From Burkholderiales bacterium RIFOXYD12_FULL_59_19 (GTDB lineage: Bacteria > Pseudomonadota > Gammaproteobacteria > Burkholderiales > Burkholderiaceae_C), in NCBI GenBank assembly GCA_001771065.1, contig MESQ01000075.1:1-43667 (forward strand): DNA of 43,667 nt. Reading direction: 5' to 3'. Positions 25,650 through 32,747 of this stretch are shown here, piece after piece. Made by a program: the position numbers and the translations under genes. The notes beneath the pieces are model-generated. The model ran no database searches. It was not told the origin of the DNA and saw only the letters and a program-made list of their open reading frames with translations. Each line of letters opens with the position of its first letter. Positions within the stretch are counted from its first letter, which is position 1.

Positions 25650-25940
25650 CTATTTCAGCAATTCAACGGTAACGGCTTCTTCGCCCAAAATGGCCTGGCA
25701 AGCCAGCCGCGAGCCCGAGCTGACCCCCACAATACCGTCGAGTTTTTCGTTCTCGATGCGCTGGATTTTGGACAGGCTCTTGCGGCCCACAGACACCAGA
25801 ACATGGCAGCTTTCGCATTTGGCTTCGCCACCACATTTGCTGACGATGGGCTCACCCACGGATTGCAGGGCTTTGAGCAGGCTGGTGCCAGCGGTAATTT
25901 CATAGGATTTGCCGGAGGGGAGGACGGTGAGTGTGGTCAT
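25650..25940 (-). CDS. 2Fe-2S ferredoxin, nif-associated
   Basis: 96 residues of the plant/ISC-type [2Fe-2S] fold. The cluster loop is KCGGEAKCESCHV (about residues 35-47, C-x5-C-x2-C), with the fourth Cys in SRLACQA (about residue 82). It carries one electron at low potential. nif clusters of proteobacteria often contain such a ferredoxin (FdxD-like), thought to serve cluster assembly or electron transfer. The gene is between the SIR2-like and amine-oxidase-like genes with short gaps. Confidence 0.92.
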   Translation of the reverse strand: MTTLTVLPSGKSYEITAGTSLLKALQSVGEPIVSKCGGEAKCESCHVLVSVGRKSLSKIQRIENEKLDGIVGVSSGSRLACQAILGEEAVTVELLK

Positions 25941-25992
25941 GGTGTCAAAGGGCTCAAGGCCGTTGGGTGGTTAAAAAAGCGGGAGAAATGGT

Positions 25993-26838
25993 TCAGGCCG
26001 TCAGCGCTGGCTGCATCGCATCCATCAACGCGGTAGAAAACTGCGCCAGCGGCATGTCGATGCGGGTGATGTTTTGTTCGGCCAAAAAGCGTGCTTCCAT
26101 GCGGGTGGGCGCATTGGGCAGCACCGCCCAATGGCGGTCGCTGGAGCGTTTCATGATCTGGCGCGCAAAACAGCGGGTCAACTGGTCATCAAAGCGGCAG
26201 CCCAGAAACAGAAAGTTGCGCCCGGTGCGCCAGGCCTGCACAGCGGCCGGAATCGGGGTCTGGATGTCGATCTCGGTCAACACTTCCACATAGTCGCTGT
26301 CAGACACCAGGTAGTTGCCTGCCGGGCCGTGGCTGCCCATGGGTTTGTAGAGCATGCGCCCCGGGTCGGCGGACAACTCGGCCAGCGGCGTGCCGTCAGC
26401 CGCGTAAGCCCCGGTCCATTGACCAAAATGTTCAGATTGCGACAAGCCCTGCACCTGCACCCAACGGCCCGGCACTTGCGCCAGGCCCGCGGCAAAGGTG
26501 TCGTCGTACCAGGTGTCCACCCACAAGCCGGCGCCGCTGCCCGCCAGCGCCAGATGAAAAGGGGAGGGTGCGGGCGTGGCGGCAAAGGCCTCGTTCATCA
26601 GGTGCACCACCGACTTGCGGTGCTTGAAGTTCTCGATGAACTGTGCCGCCTGGGTCAGGCGCTTGCGGATTTTGTGCGGCACGCTGACCTTGGCGGTCAT
26701 GTTCTCGGCCAGCGCCAGCGGCGTGCCCGGCACCTTGATATCGCTGCACAGTGACAGCATGTCGGGGCCCAAGTACGGAATGACTGCGCCAGTGGCCAGG
26801 CTGCGGGCGATCTCGTGGATCAGGTCTTGGGCGTTCAT
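25993..26838 (-). CDS. SIR2-like protein in the nif operon
   Basis: 281 residues. The N-terminal IPYLGPDMLSL (about residues 19-29) resembles the GAG-like NAD loop start of SIR2 folds, and FLFLGCRFDDQLTRCFARQIM (about 212-232) the conserved SIR2_2 type FxGxSxxD motif. The HxFDxD deacetylase centre is not obvious, so NAD cleavage or binding rather than deacetylation is more likely. It may sense NAD or modify a nif protein; no experimental basis is available here. An AAGGAAAACC site precedes the ATG at 26838, 8 bp after the DegT-like stop. Confidence 0.68.
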   Translation of the reverse strand: MNAQDLIHEIARSLATGAVIPYLGPDMLSLCSDIKVPGTPLALAENMTAKVSVPHKIRKRLTQAAQFIENFKHRKSVVHLMNEAFAATPAPSPFHLALAGSGAGLWVDTWYDDTFAAGLAQVPGRWVQVQGLSQSEHFGQWTGAYAADGTPLAELSADPGRMLYKPMGSHGPAGNYLVSDSDYVEVLTEIDIQTPIPAAVQAWRTGRNFLFLGCRFDDQLTRCFARQIMKRSSDRHWAVLPNAPTRMEARFLAEQNITRIDMPLAQFSTALMDAMQPALTA

Positions 26839-26846
26839 GGTTTTCC

Positions 26847-28007
26847 TTAGTAAATGGCAGCACCGGCACCGACATTGGTGGCGGTGTCCTTGAGTGTTTT
26901 GACGATGTACTGGACTTGTTCTTCATCCAGTTGCGTGTGCAGTGGCAGTGCCAAAGCACGGTCGCCAATGCGGTCGGTGTCAATCAGCACGCCCCGGCGC
27001 TGGCCGATGGCATCACCGGCGTTCATGTAATAAAACTGTTGGTGCAAAGGGTGGCTGTAGGCCACCGTTTCGATACCGCAGGAGAGCAGGTCGTCGATCA
27101 TTTGTGCGCGTGCGCTGCCCGAGAAACGTTTGCCCAGGTGCACCACATAAAGCATCCAGTGCACCTCGTCCACGTCCTCGCCAATGTAGGGCGGTTTGAC
27201 CCCCTCAAAGCTCTGCATCTGGTCGTGGTACCAGGCCACCACCTGTTTGCGGGCTGCCAGACGGTCGTCCAGACCGGCCAGCTGCGCCAATCCCAATGCG
27301 GCGGTCAGTTCACTCATGCCAGCCTGCAGCGGTATGCGCGAACCGACCGACACGGAAGATCGGTCTGCCACACGGCGCTGGCGCAAGTAGCGCAGCTCAT
27401 GCACCAGCGCGTCGTCGTCGGTGACCAGCATGCCGCCTTCACCGGTACACAGGGCGGAAGGTGCGGAAAAATCAAACACCGACACGTCACCAAAGCTGCC
27501 GACGGTCTGCCCCTGGTAGCGTGAGCCAAAGGATTCGGTGCTGTCTTCGATCAGCGCCAGGCCGTGTTCATTGGCCAACTTGCGCAGGGGTGCCCAGGCC
27601 GCCGGGTGGCCGTTGGTGTTGCCGGCCAGCAAGGCACGGGTGTTGGGTGTGATCTTGCGCGCCGCCTTCTCGGGGCTGAGGCTGCCGGTCCAGTAGTTGA
27701 TGTCGGCAAACACCGGCGTGGCCCCGGCCAGGGTGATGGCTTGAGCCACCTGGTGCCAGGTGTGCGAGGTGCAGATCACCTCATCGCCCGGGCCAATACC
27801 CATGGCCCGCAGTGCAATCCAGGTGCCCAGCGTGCCGCTGCCGACCGCGACCGCGTGTTTGCGCCCGACCCAGCCTGCAAATGCGCGTTCGAACGACTCC
27901 AGCATGGGCCCGTCACCCCATTGCGACGACTGCAACACGGCACTGACAAGCTCAATTTCGCGCGCACCACACTCCGGTTCAAACAGGGAAATGACATCGA
28001 CTTCCAT
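26847..28007 (-). CDS. DegT/DnrJ/EryC1/StrS-family protein lacking the PLP lysine
   Basis: 386 residues with the fold-type I pattern of sugar aminotransferases: SSQWGDGPMLESFERAFA near the start, AVGSGTLGTWIALRA (about residue 55), DEVICTSHTWHQVAQA (about 75), ALIEDSTESFGSRY (about 155) and GEGGMLVTDDD (about 189). In the family the lysine that binds PLP lies eight residues before GEGG. Here that position is Ser184 (TCC, complement at 27456-27458; local sequence FSAPSALCTGEGG). Ordinary transamination should therefore be impossible. The start at 28007 is two bases after the upstream stop. A structural or non-PLP role is inferred. Confidence 0.8.
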   Translation of the reverse strand: MEVDVISLFEPECGAREIELVSAVLQSSQWGDGPMLESFERAFAGWVGRKHAVAVGSGTLGTWIALRAMGIGPGDEVICTSHTWHQVAQAITLAGATPVFADINYWTGSLSPEKAARKITPNTRALLAGNTNGHPAAWAPLRKLANEHGLALIEDSTESFGSRYQGQTVGSFGDVSVFDFSAPSALCTGEGGMLVTDDDALVHELRYLRQRRVADRSSVSVGSRIPLQAGMSELTAALGLAQLAGLDDRLAARKQVVAWYHDQMQSFEGVKPPYIGEDVDEVHWMLYVVHLGKRFSGSARAQMIDDLLSCGIETVAYSHPLHQQFYYMNAGDAIGQRRGVLIDTDRIGDRALALPLHTQLDEEQVQYIVKTLKDTATNVGAGAAIY

Positions 28008-28009
28008 GC

Positions 28010-28270
28010 TTAGTCCTCGGTCAGGATCAGTGCCGAGGCTTCTTCCGCCAAATCGGTGGTGCTCCAGCAATGGCCGTTGGTGGTGGCGAGAAAGATGCGG
28101 CGTTTGCCCAACGTCAGTGCGGCGGTTTCACCACGCATGTCCATGGCGTCCACCACCACCACACGCATGGCGGGGTCACGGGCGCGCCAGGTCGCAGCGG
28201 CTTCACGCACGGACGCTGCCGTAGAGACAACTTCACCGGCATCACGCAGATAGTCAGGGGTGATGGCCAT
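28010..28270 (-). CDS. Small nif-associated protein (DUF6129-like)
   Basis: 86 residues. The central strand-rich part RVVVVDAMDMRGETAALTLGKRRIFLATTNGHCWSTT is followed by an acidic C-terminal helix (DLAEEASALILTED). It resembles, from memory, the small DUF6129 proteins of nif clusters, but the match is not certain. No cofactor motif is visible. It is two bases from the DegT-like gene and 2 bp after nifT, so it is translated with them. Confidence 0.72.
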   Translation of the reverse strand: MAITPDYLRDAGEVVSTAASVREAAATWRARDPAMRVVVVDAMDMRGETAALTLGKRRIFLATTNGHCWSTTDLAEEASALILTED

Positions 28271-28272
28271 GC

Positions 28273-28500
28273 TCAGTCTCCTGCGTCCTCTGCCAATGCC
28301 ATGCGTCGAGCTTCAACCGTGATCGGCAGTGGTGTATCTGCCGGCATCTCGGGCAAATCAAACTGCCAGCCGTTGGCCAGTGTCACCAGGCCACCCCACA
28401 TGGCTGGGTTGGCCATGGCGATGATGGGTTCCTCCAGGTCTTTTTTTGGCACGTAGCCGGTCAGCACGCCTTTGCTGTCTTTGCGGATCATGAGTTTCAT
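28273..28500 (-). CDS. nifT: NifT/FixU family protein
   Basis: 75 residues with the family pattern: MKLMIRK at the start, then YVPKKDLEEPI (about residue 17), GLVTLANGW near 37 and a C-terminal acidic helix. NifT is small, conserved next to nif maturation genes and of uncertain function; it is not strictly needed for nitrogenase. The gene lies 40 bp after nifS and has its own ATG with nearby GGAGCCGACG. Confidence 0.9.
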   Translation of the reverse strand: MKLMIRKDSKGVLTGYVPKKDLEEPIIAMANPAMWGGLVTLANGWQFDLPEMPADTPLPITVEARRMALAEDAGD

Positions 28501-28540
28501 CGTCGGCTCCTGGATGTAAATAGGGTTTCAAGGATTGGCT

Positions 28541-29689
28541 TTAAGGAGCGGTCAGTCGTTCTTCATGCAATAGTGGCGCCAGCATTGGCGGCAGTGCCTG
28601 CAACAGGTGGTTCACGTCGGCCAGGGTGCTGGTTCGGCCCAGCGAAAAACGCACGGCGGCCAGCGCCTCATCAGCGGGCACCTCCATGGCGGTCAGCACA
28701 TGGGAGGGTTCGCTGCCGCCGGACGAACATGCGGCGCCGCTGGAAGCAGCCACACCCAGGCGCTCAAGCCGTTGCAACACCACATCGACCGAGAGCTGGC
28801 CAAAACGCAGGTAACTGGTGCCGGGCAAACGCGGCACCTGCCGACCCCAGATGTGGGTTTCGGGCAGGGCGCGGGTCAGGCCGTTTTCCAGCGCGTCGCG
28901 CAATTGGGTCTGGCGGGTCGCTTCCAGGCCGACATCACCCAGCAGTTCGAGGGCTGTCGCCATACCGACGACGCCGGCCAGGTTTTCGGTGCCGCCACGC
29001 CGCCCGCGCTCCTGGCTGCCCAGGGTTTGTGGCACAAAAGGTAGTCCCTGGCGCAGCAGCAAAGCACCAATGCCCTTGGGGCCTTGAAACTTGTGCGCCG
29101 ACAAGGACACTGCATCTGCACCAGAGTCCGCAAAATGAAAAGGCAATTTGCCAATGTGTTGGGTTGCATCCACATGCAGCAAGGCCCCCGCGGCATGCGC
29201 CAATTCGGCGATGTCCGCCATCGGCATCAGTACCCCGGTCTCGTTGTTGGCCGCCATGAGCGAGACCAGGGCCACGTCCGGCCCCATGAGGCTGGCTGCA
29301 GCCGCCAGGTCAAGCGTGCCGTCGGCCTGCACCGGCATCAGGTCCACCTGAATACCCGCATCAGCCAAGGCTCGCGCCAGTCGCAGCTGGCCGGCATGCT
29401 CCACGCTGCTGAAAACAACACGCTTGCGCTCCGGGGCACTGGCCGCCAACAGTCCGCGCACTGCCATGTGGTTGGCCTCGGTGGCACCACTGGTAAAGAT
29501 CACCTCGACCGGTTTGCAGCCCAGCACCCGCGCCACCGTGGCGCGAGCCGTGCTCAAGACACGTTTGGCCTGTTGCCCGGGCCCGTGTTGCGACGACGTG
29601 TTGGCCCACAGGCTTGAGAGTACCGGCAGCATGGCCGCGATGACCGCCGGTGACGGTGGCGTGGTGGCGTTGTGGTCGAGGTAAATCAT
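28541..29689 (-). CDS. nifS: Cysteine desulfurase NifS
   Basis: 382 residues of the PLP-dependent class V aminotransferase family. The conserved blocks are LDHNATTPPSPAVIAAM, FTSGATEANHMA (about 66), the PLP lysine motif SLSAHKFQGPKG (about 200) and the active-site Cys loop SSGAACSSGG (about 322). It takes sulfur from cysteine as a persulfide and donates it to Fe-S cluster assembly for nitrogenase. Position in the nif operon supports NifS over housekeeping IscS. It starts 18 bp after the previous gene. Confidence 0.95.
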   Translation of the reverse strand: MIYLDHNATTPPSPAVIAAMLPVLSSLWANTSSQHGPGQQAKRVLSTARATVARVLGCKPVEVIFTSGATEANHMAVRGLLAASAPERKRVVFSSVEHAGQLRLARALADAGIQVDLMPVQADGTLDLAAAASLMGPDVALVSLMAANNETGVLMPMADIAELAHAAGALLHVDATQHIGKLPFHFADSGADAVSLSAHKFQGPKGIGALLLRQGLPFVPQTLGSQERGRRGGTENLAGVVGMATALELLGDVGLEATRQTQLRDALENGLTRALPETHIWGRQVPRLPGTSYLRFGQLSVDVVLQRLERLGVAASSGAACSSGGSEPSHVLTAMEVPADEALAAVRFSLGRTSTLADVNHLLQALPPMLAPLLHEERLTAP

Positions 29690-29707
29690 GGCACGTTGAG
29701 CTACCGG

Positions 29708-30058
29708 TCAGGGCCAGAACTGGCGTTCGCTGTCCACACACAGCAAGTCCAGCACGGTGTCCAGCGACGCGTCTTGACAACGTGCCACCCAGGTCTGTTT
29801 GGTATGGTCACGCGAGCACAGGCACCAGCTGTTGCCATCATGCGGCACCAGCAGGGCAATGTCGATCACGCCGCCGGTCGGGTCCACCGTGCGGGAACAG
29901 CACGGGCTTTGAATGCGGTAACTGGTGCCCTCCATCAGCACGTTTGGTGTGACATAGCGGTAGCGCACACGCTCGCGCAGCGCGCGCTCCAGCCGGTGCT
30001 GCAGCAGGTCATGAACCTGGCCACTAACCGGGGCAAACACGGCAGCGGCCCGGTTCAC
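29708..30058 (-). CDS. nif-associated protein of unknown function
   Basis: 116 residues. I do not recognise the family. It begins at a GTG (30058-30056) that overlaps the stop of the NifZ-like gene as GTGA, so it is translated in coupling with it. There are six Cys residues, including a CC pair and a CLC near the middle (SPCCSRTV and WCLCSRD), then a C-terminal LLCVDSERQFW. The Cys spacing is not a known cluster motif, but metal or cluster contact is possible. Confidence 0.7.
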   Translation of the reverse strand: MNRAAAVFAPVSGQVHDLLQHRLERALRERVRYRYVTPNVLMEGTSYRIQSPCCSRTVDPTGGVIDIALLVPHDGNSWCLCSRDHTKQTWVARCQDASLDTVLDLLCVDSERQFWP

Positions 30059-30348
30059 GCCCGGTCCTCGGTCTCAGGCAGCAGCCCGGGCGGTGCCGGC
30101 ACCAGCTCAATTTCAAGGCAGCCCACCACGCAGCCGTCAAACTGCACCAGGTACACCGGCTCGTTCAAGTCGGGGGCATGGCCAATGTTGACGACTTCAC
30201 CCACCGAGCCACGTGCCGCCAGCAGCGCATCCAGCGGCCGATCCGGGTAGCTGCCATCATTGACCAGATCGTCCAGCGCAATGACGCGCTGGCCCCAGGC
30301 GTAGGCTGGCGCGCGCAGCTCAATGCCAGACAAGGCTTGGGTATTCAT
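30055..30348 (-). CDS. Second NifZ-like protein
   Basis: 97 residues with a NifZ-type core: AYAWGQRVIALDDLVNDGSYP at about residues 15-35, then RGSVGEVVNIG (about 47) and the VYLVQFDG strand (about 66). It is shorter than NifZ and less like it. Its ATG overlaps the nifZ stop as ATGA. NifZ helps P-cluster maturation of the MoFe protein; why two are encoded in tandem is not known from the sequence. Confidence 0.82.
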   Translation of the reverse strand: MNTQALSGIELRAPAYAWGQRVIALDDLVNDGSYPDRPLDALLAARGSVGEVVNIGHAPDLNEPVYLVQFDGCVVGCLEIELVPAPPGLLPETEDRA

Positions 30349-30722
30349 GGTGCTTCCAGGTGGTTTGGAGAGTCGATGGACTTGGCAGAACCAAGGGAGG
30401 GCAGGGCGCCGGCTTTGGCACCGAGTTGCGCCAGCACCTCATCGGGCAAGTTGTCCAGCGTGCACAACTCTTTGGCCCGCATGCCGACCCGGTGGCCGGA
30501 CTCGACAAAGTCCACCGCGTAGATGTAGAACTGCTGCAAGAAGGTGTTGATGTTGATCACATAACCAATCTCGCCCTTGTTGACCAGCACCTCGCCAATG
30601 TCGCGGCCGTTGTAGGTGCCATCGTTGCGCACCACCGAGCGCGCAATCACCCGTTCGCCGTAGCTGAAGCGGGGCGGGTGGGCCAGCTCGATCTCGGCAT
30701 CGTCGCGGTTGATGTCAGCCAT
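30345..30722 (-). CDS. nifZ: NifZ, nitrogenase P-cluster maturation factor
   Basis: 125 residues. The NifZ pattern includes RFSYGERVIARSVVRNDGTYNG (about residues 18-39, in pieces), GEVLVNKGEIGYVINI (about 40-56), FLQQFYIYAVDFVE (about 60) and the C-terminal GMRAKEL segment. It is needed for the second P-cluster pair of the MoFe protein in Azotobacter. The ATG at 30722 overlaps the preceding stop by 8 bp; the ORF could also begin at 30746 within the upstream gene, which is less likely. Confidence 0.9.
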   Translation of the reverse strand: MADINRDDAEIELAHPPRFSYGERVIARSVVRNDGTYNGRDIGEVLVNKGEIGYVININTFLQQFYIYAVDFVESGHRVGMRAKELCTLDNLPDEVLAQLGAKAGALPSLGSAKSIDSPNHLEAP

Positions 30723-31506
30723 GGGCGACTCCAATTGGGGTGACATGGCGCTTCAGGCGTTCATGCACCGCCTGGCGTATCTCGGGCTCGTCATCCTGTT
30801 GCATGGTTTCCACTGTGGCTGTGTCGGCGCGTTGGGCAACTTCCCAACGCACGCACCAATCGGGGTCGTGGGCCAGCCGTGACAGCAGGGCTACAGGTAA
30901 ACGCTCGGCCACGACGCGTCGTACATCGGCGTCGGAGTCGTCTGCCATGCGCAGCAAGGCGGGCATGTCAAGCCGCTGGGCTACACGCATACGCACAGCC
31001 CGGTCCGGGTCAAGCGCCATGGTCGGCAAAATGGCCAGTGGCAGGCGTTGTGCCACCAGCTCACGCACGCCGTAGTCCGGGTCGTTGCGCAGCGCCGCCA
31101 GCGCCATGGGTGCCAGGCGCTGTGCCACGCGCAGGCGCACCTCGCGGTGTGGGTCACTGACCAACTTACTTAACAGCGTTTGCGGCAAGCGCAAGGCCAC
31201 CTGCAGGCGCACGGTCTCATCAGGGTCGTTGATCAGCGCTGTCAGGCGAAACACACTGGCACGGCGGGCCGCAATGGCGCGCACCTCAAAGTAGTCGTGT
31301 TCGAGCAGCTCATCACTGAGCACCGGATTCCAGCGAAAGAAGCGGTCAATGCGAAGTGCATAGGCGTCCTGCATGCAGGCATGACCCGGTTTGCAGCCCT
31401 GCCCTTCACCCTGCGAGAGAAGGCCAACGTAGTCACAGTCCGCGCAGTCGATGGGGCCGCCTTGCCAGTGCTGTGCCGGTATGTCGGTGGTGGTGGCGGT
31501 GTTCAT
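30715..31506 (-). CDS. 4Fe-4S leucine-rich repeat variant (LRV) protein
   Basis: 263 residues. The N-terminal Cys cluster (CADC then CKPGHAC, about residues 21-45) is the 4Fe-4S binding module of LRV. It is followed by about eight helical repeats of about 24 residues with the pattern DPDxxVRxxVAQRLP, in which LPLAIL and similar turns recur. This is the domain order of the LRV protein encoded near nifB in Azotobacter vinelandii, whose role is still unclear. The start overlaps the upstream stop (ATGA). Confidence 0.9.
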   Translation of the reverse strand: MNTATTTDIPAQHWQGGPIDCADCDYVGLLSQGEGQGCKPGHACMQDAYALRIDRFFRWNPVLSDELLEHDYFEVRAIAARRASVFRLTALINDPDETVRLQVALRLPQTLLSKLVSDPHREVRLRVAQRLAPMALAALRNDPDYGVRELVAQRLPLAILPTMALDPDRAVRMRVAQRLDMPALLRMADDSDADVRRVVAERLPVALLSRLAHDPDWCVRWEVAQRADTATVETMQQDDEPEIRQAVHERLKRHVTPIGVAHG

Positions 31507-32066
31507 GAGACTGTTGCTCCCCAGCCGCGCACCGGATAGCCGGATGGCGCATCGCCTGCGTCGCCTTTTTCATGGCGGTTGAGCACGTGAAAAAGCAGCG
31601 CACCACCGATGTGGTCCTTGGGGTCAAGGCGACGCAACTCCTTGAGCATCAACTGCGCTTCATCCATGGCACCCAGACGCATGTTCAGGTAGGCCAGACC
31701 CTTGAGCGTGAACAGATAAAAACGCACTGCGGGGTGGTGGCGTGTGGCGTCGTCGTCTGGTGCTTCGTCGCCAAAGTTGGGGCCCAGCGCGGTACGGGCA
31801 ATGGCCAATGCGTCTTCACCCACGGCCCGGGCCTGCGCCAGCTGGTGGCCATAAAAGTAAAAGCGGTACAGCGCAATCAAGGGCGCCGGGTGGCGTGGTG
31901 CCTCGGCACGGGCCTGTTCCAGCAGGGGTAAGGCCTGTTGTGGCAAATGACGCAACAGCCCGGCCCGGGAAATCAACGCGTTGACCTGCGGGCTCAAGCC
32001 CCCGCCAATGGCACCGTCGGCAAAAGCCGCCAGGTCATCGTCAAAGTGCAGGCTGTTGGCGTTCAT
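31503..32066 (-). CDS. TPR-like protein of the nif operon
   Basis: 187 residues, almost wholly helical, without membrane segments. Repeated helix pairs such as LLRHLPQQALPLLEQARAEAPRHPAPLIALYRFYF (about residues 34-68, in part) and LKGLAYLNMRLGAMDEAQLMLKELRRLDPKD (about 118-150, in part) look like degenerate tetratricopeptide repeats. Such proteins act as binding scaffolds. The gene sits between the IscA-like gene (17 bp gap) and the LRV gene (4 bp overlap). The start at 32066 is preferred to one at 32120 inside the IscA-like gene. Confidence 0.78.
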   Translation of the reverse strand: MNANSLHFDDDLAAFADGAIGGGLSPQVNALISRAGLLRHLPQQALPLLEQARAEAPRHPAPLIALYRFYFYGHQLAQARAVGEDALAIARTALGPNFGDEAPDDDATRHHPAVRFYLFTLKGLAYLNMRLGAMDEAQLMLKELRRLDPKDHIGGALLFHVLNRHEKGDAGDAPSGYPVRGWGATVS

Positions 32067-32082
32067 GGCTTGGTTGGACGTT

Positions 32083-32487
32083 TTAGTGTGCCACCACAGG
32101 CGCAGGTCGACCTCGCCCAATGGAACTGATCTCGATCTTGGTCACGCCGACCTTGGGTGTTGTCTCGGCACTGCTGCAGGCGCAGGCTTCCTTGTTGGGG
32201 TCGATGAAACTCAGGCCCGAAGAGGTTGCAGTCTCCACAAAGTCAACTGTGATGCCATTGAGCATCAAACGGCTCTCGGCAGCCAGGAACAGGCGCACGC
32301 CACCGACTTCCAGCAACTGTTCGCCTGCAGCAGGGGCAGCCTCGGCGCTGAACTCTGACGAGTAACCCGAGCAGCCGCCCGGGGTCACGGCCAGGCGCAA
32401 GCCTGCGCCAGCGCCCAAGCCGGAGAAACGCACGATGCGGTTGATGAACTTCGCCGCAGCGGGCGTGAGGGTGACGTTGGGCAACAT
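32083..32487 (-). CDS. HesB/IscA-type Fe-S carrier, nif-associated
   Basis: 134 residues. The A-type fold starts VTLTPAAAKFINRIV, and the first conserved Cys lies in TPGGCSGY (about residue 39). The C-terminal Cys pair is in KEACACSSAET (about 104-114), with a spacing compatible with the family. A further about 20 residues follow the second Cys pair, longer than housekeeping IscA. It may hold or deliver Fe-S clusters to nitrogenase maturation proteins. The ATG at 32487 follows the ferredoxin stop by 27 bp. Confidence 0.87.
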   Translation of the reverse strand: MLPNVTLTPAAAKFINRIVRFSGLGAGAGLRLAVTPGGCSGYSSEFSAEAAPAAGEQLLEVGGVRLFLAAESRLMLNGITVDFVETATSSGLSFIDPNKEACACSSAETTPKVGVTKIEISSIGRGRPAPVVAH

Positions 32488-32514
32488 GATGGTGGGTGCT
32501 TTCAGTGGGAAAAA

Positions 32515-32709
32515 TCAGACTTCGGTGATGCAATCGTCTACCGGGCAGACAGCGACACACTGGGGGTCGTCAAAGTGACCTTCGCAGTCATTGCACTTTT
32601 TGGCATCAATGATGTAGACACCTTTCTTCACACTGATGGCGACGTTGGGGCACTCTGGTTCACAGGCATCGCAGCCGGTGCAGGTTTCGGTGTTGATTTT
32701 GTGGGTCAT
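32515..32709 (-). CDS. fdxN: 2[4Fe-4S] ferredoxin next to nifB (FdxN type)
   Basis: 64 residues with two clusters: [12 protein letters not shown] (about residues 10-21) and CNDC-x8-CVAVCP (about 39-56), the second with the loop insertion typical of nif ferredoxins. FdxN-type proteins supply electrons or clusters to NifB in FeMo-co synthesis. The GGAGAG ribosome binding site lies 8 bp from the ATG at 32709. It is 38 bp after nifB and probably on its transcript. Confidence 0.93.
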   Translation of the reverse strand: MTHKINTETCTGCDACEPECPNVAISVKKGVYIIDAKKCNDCEGHFDDPQCVAVCPVDDCITEV

Positions 32710-32747
32710 GGTGACTCTCCAGTGAGGTTAGGGAATATGGGAATAAC

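Noticed and set aside
25993..26838. SIR2-like gene as a phage-defence gene
   Set aside because: It lies inside a coordinately read nif operon with no defence partner; nif function is the simpler reading.
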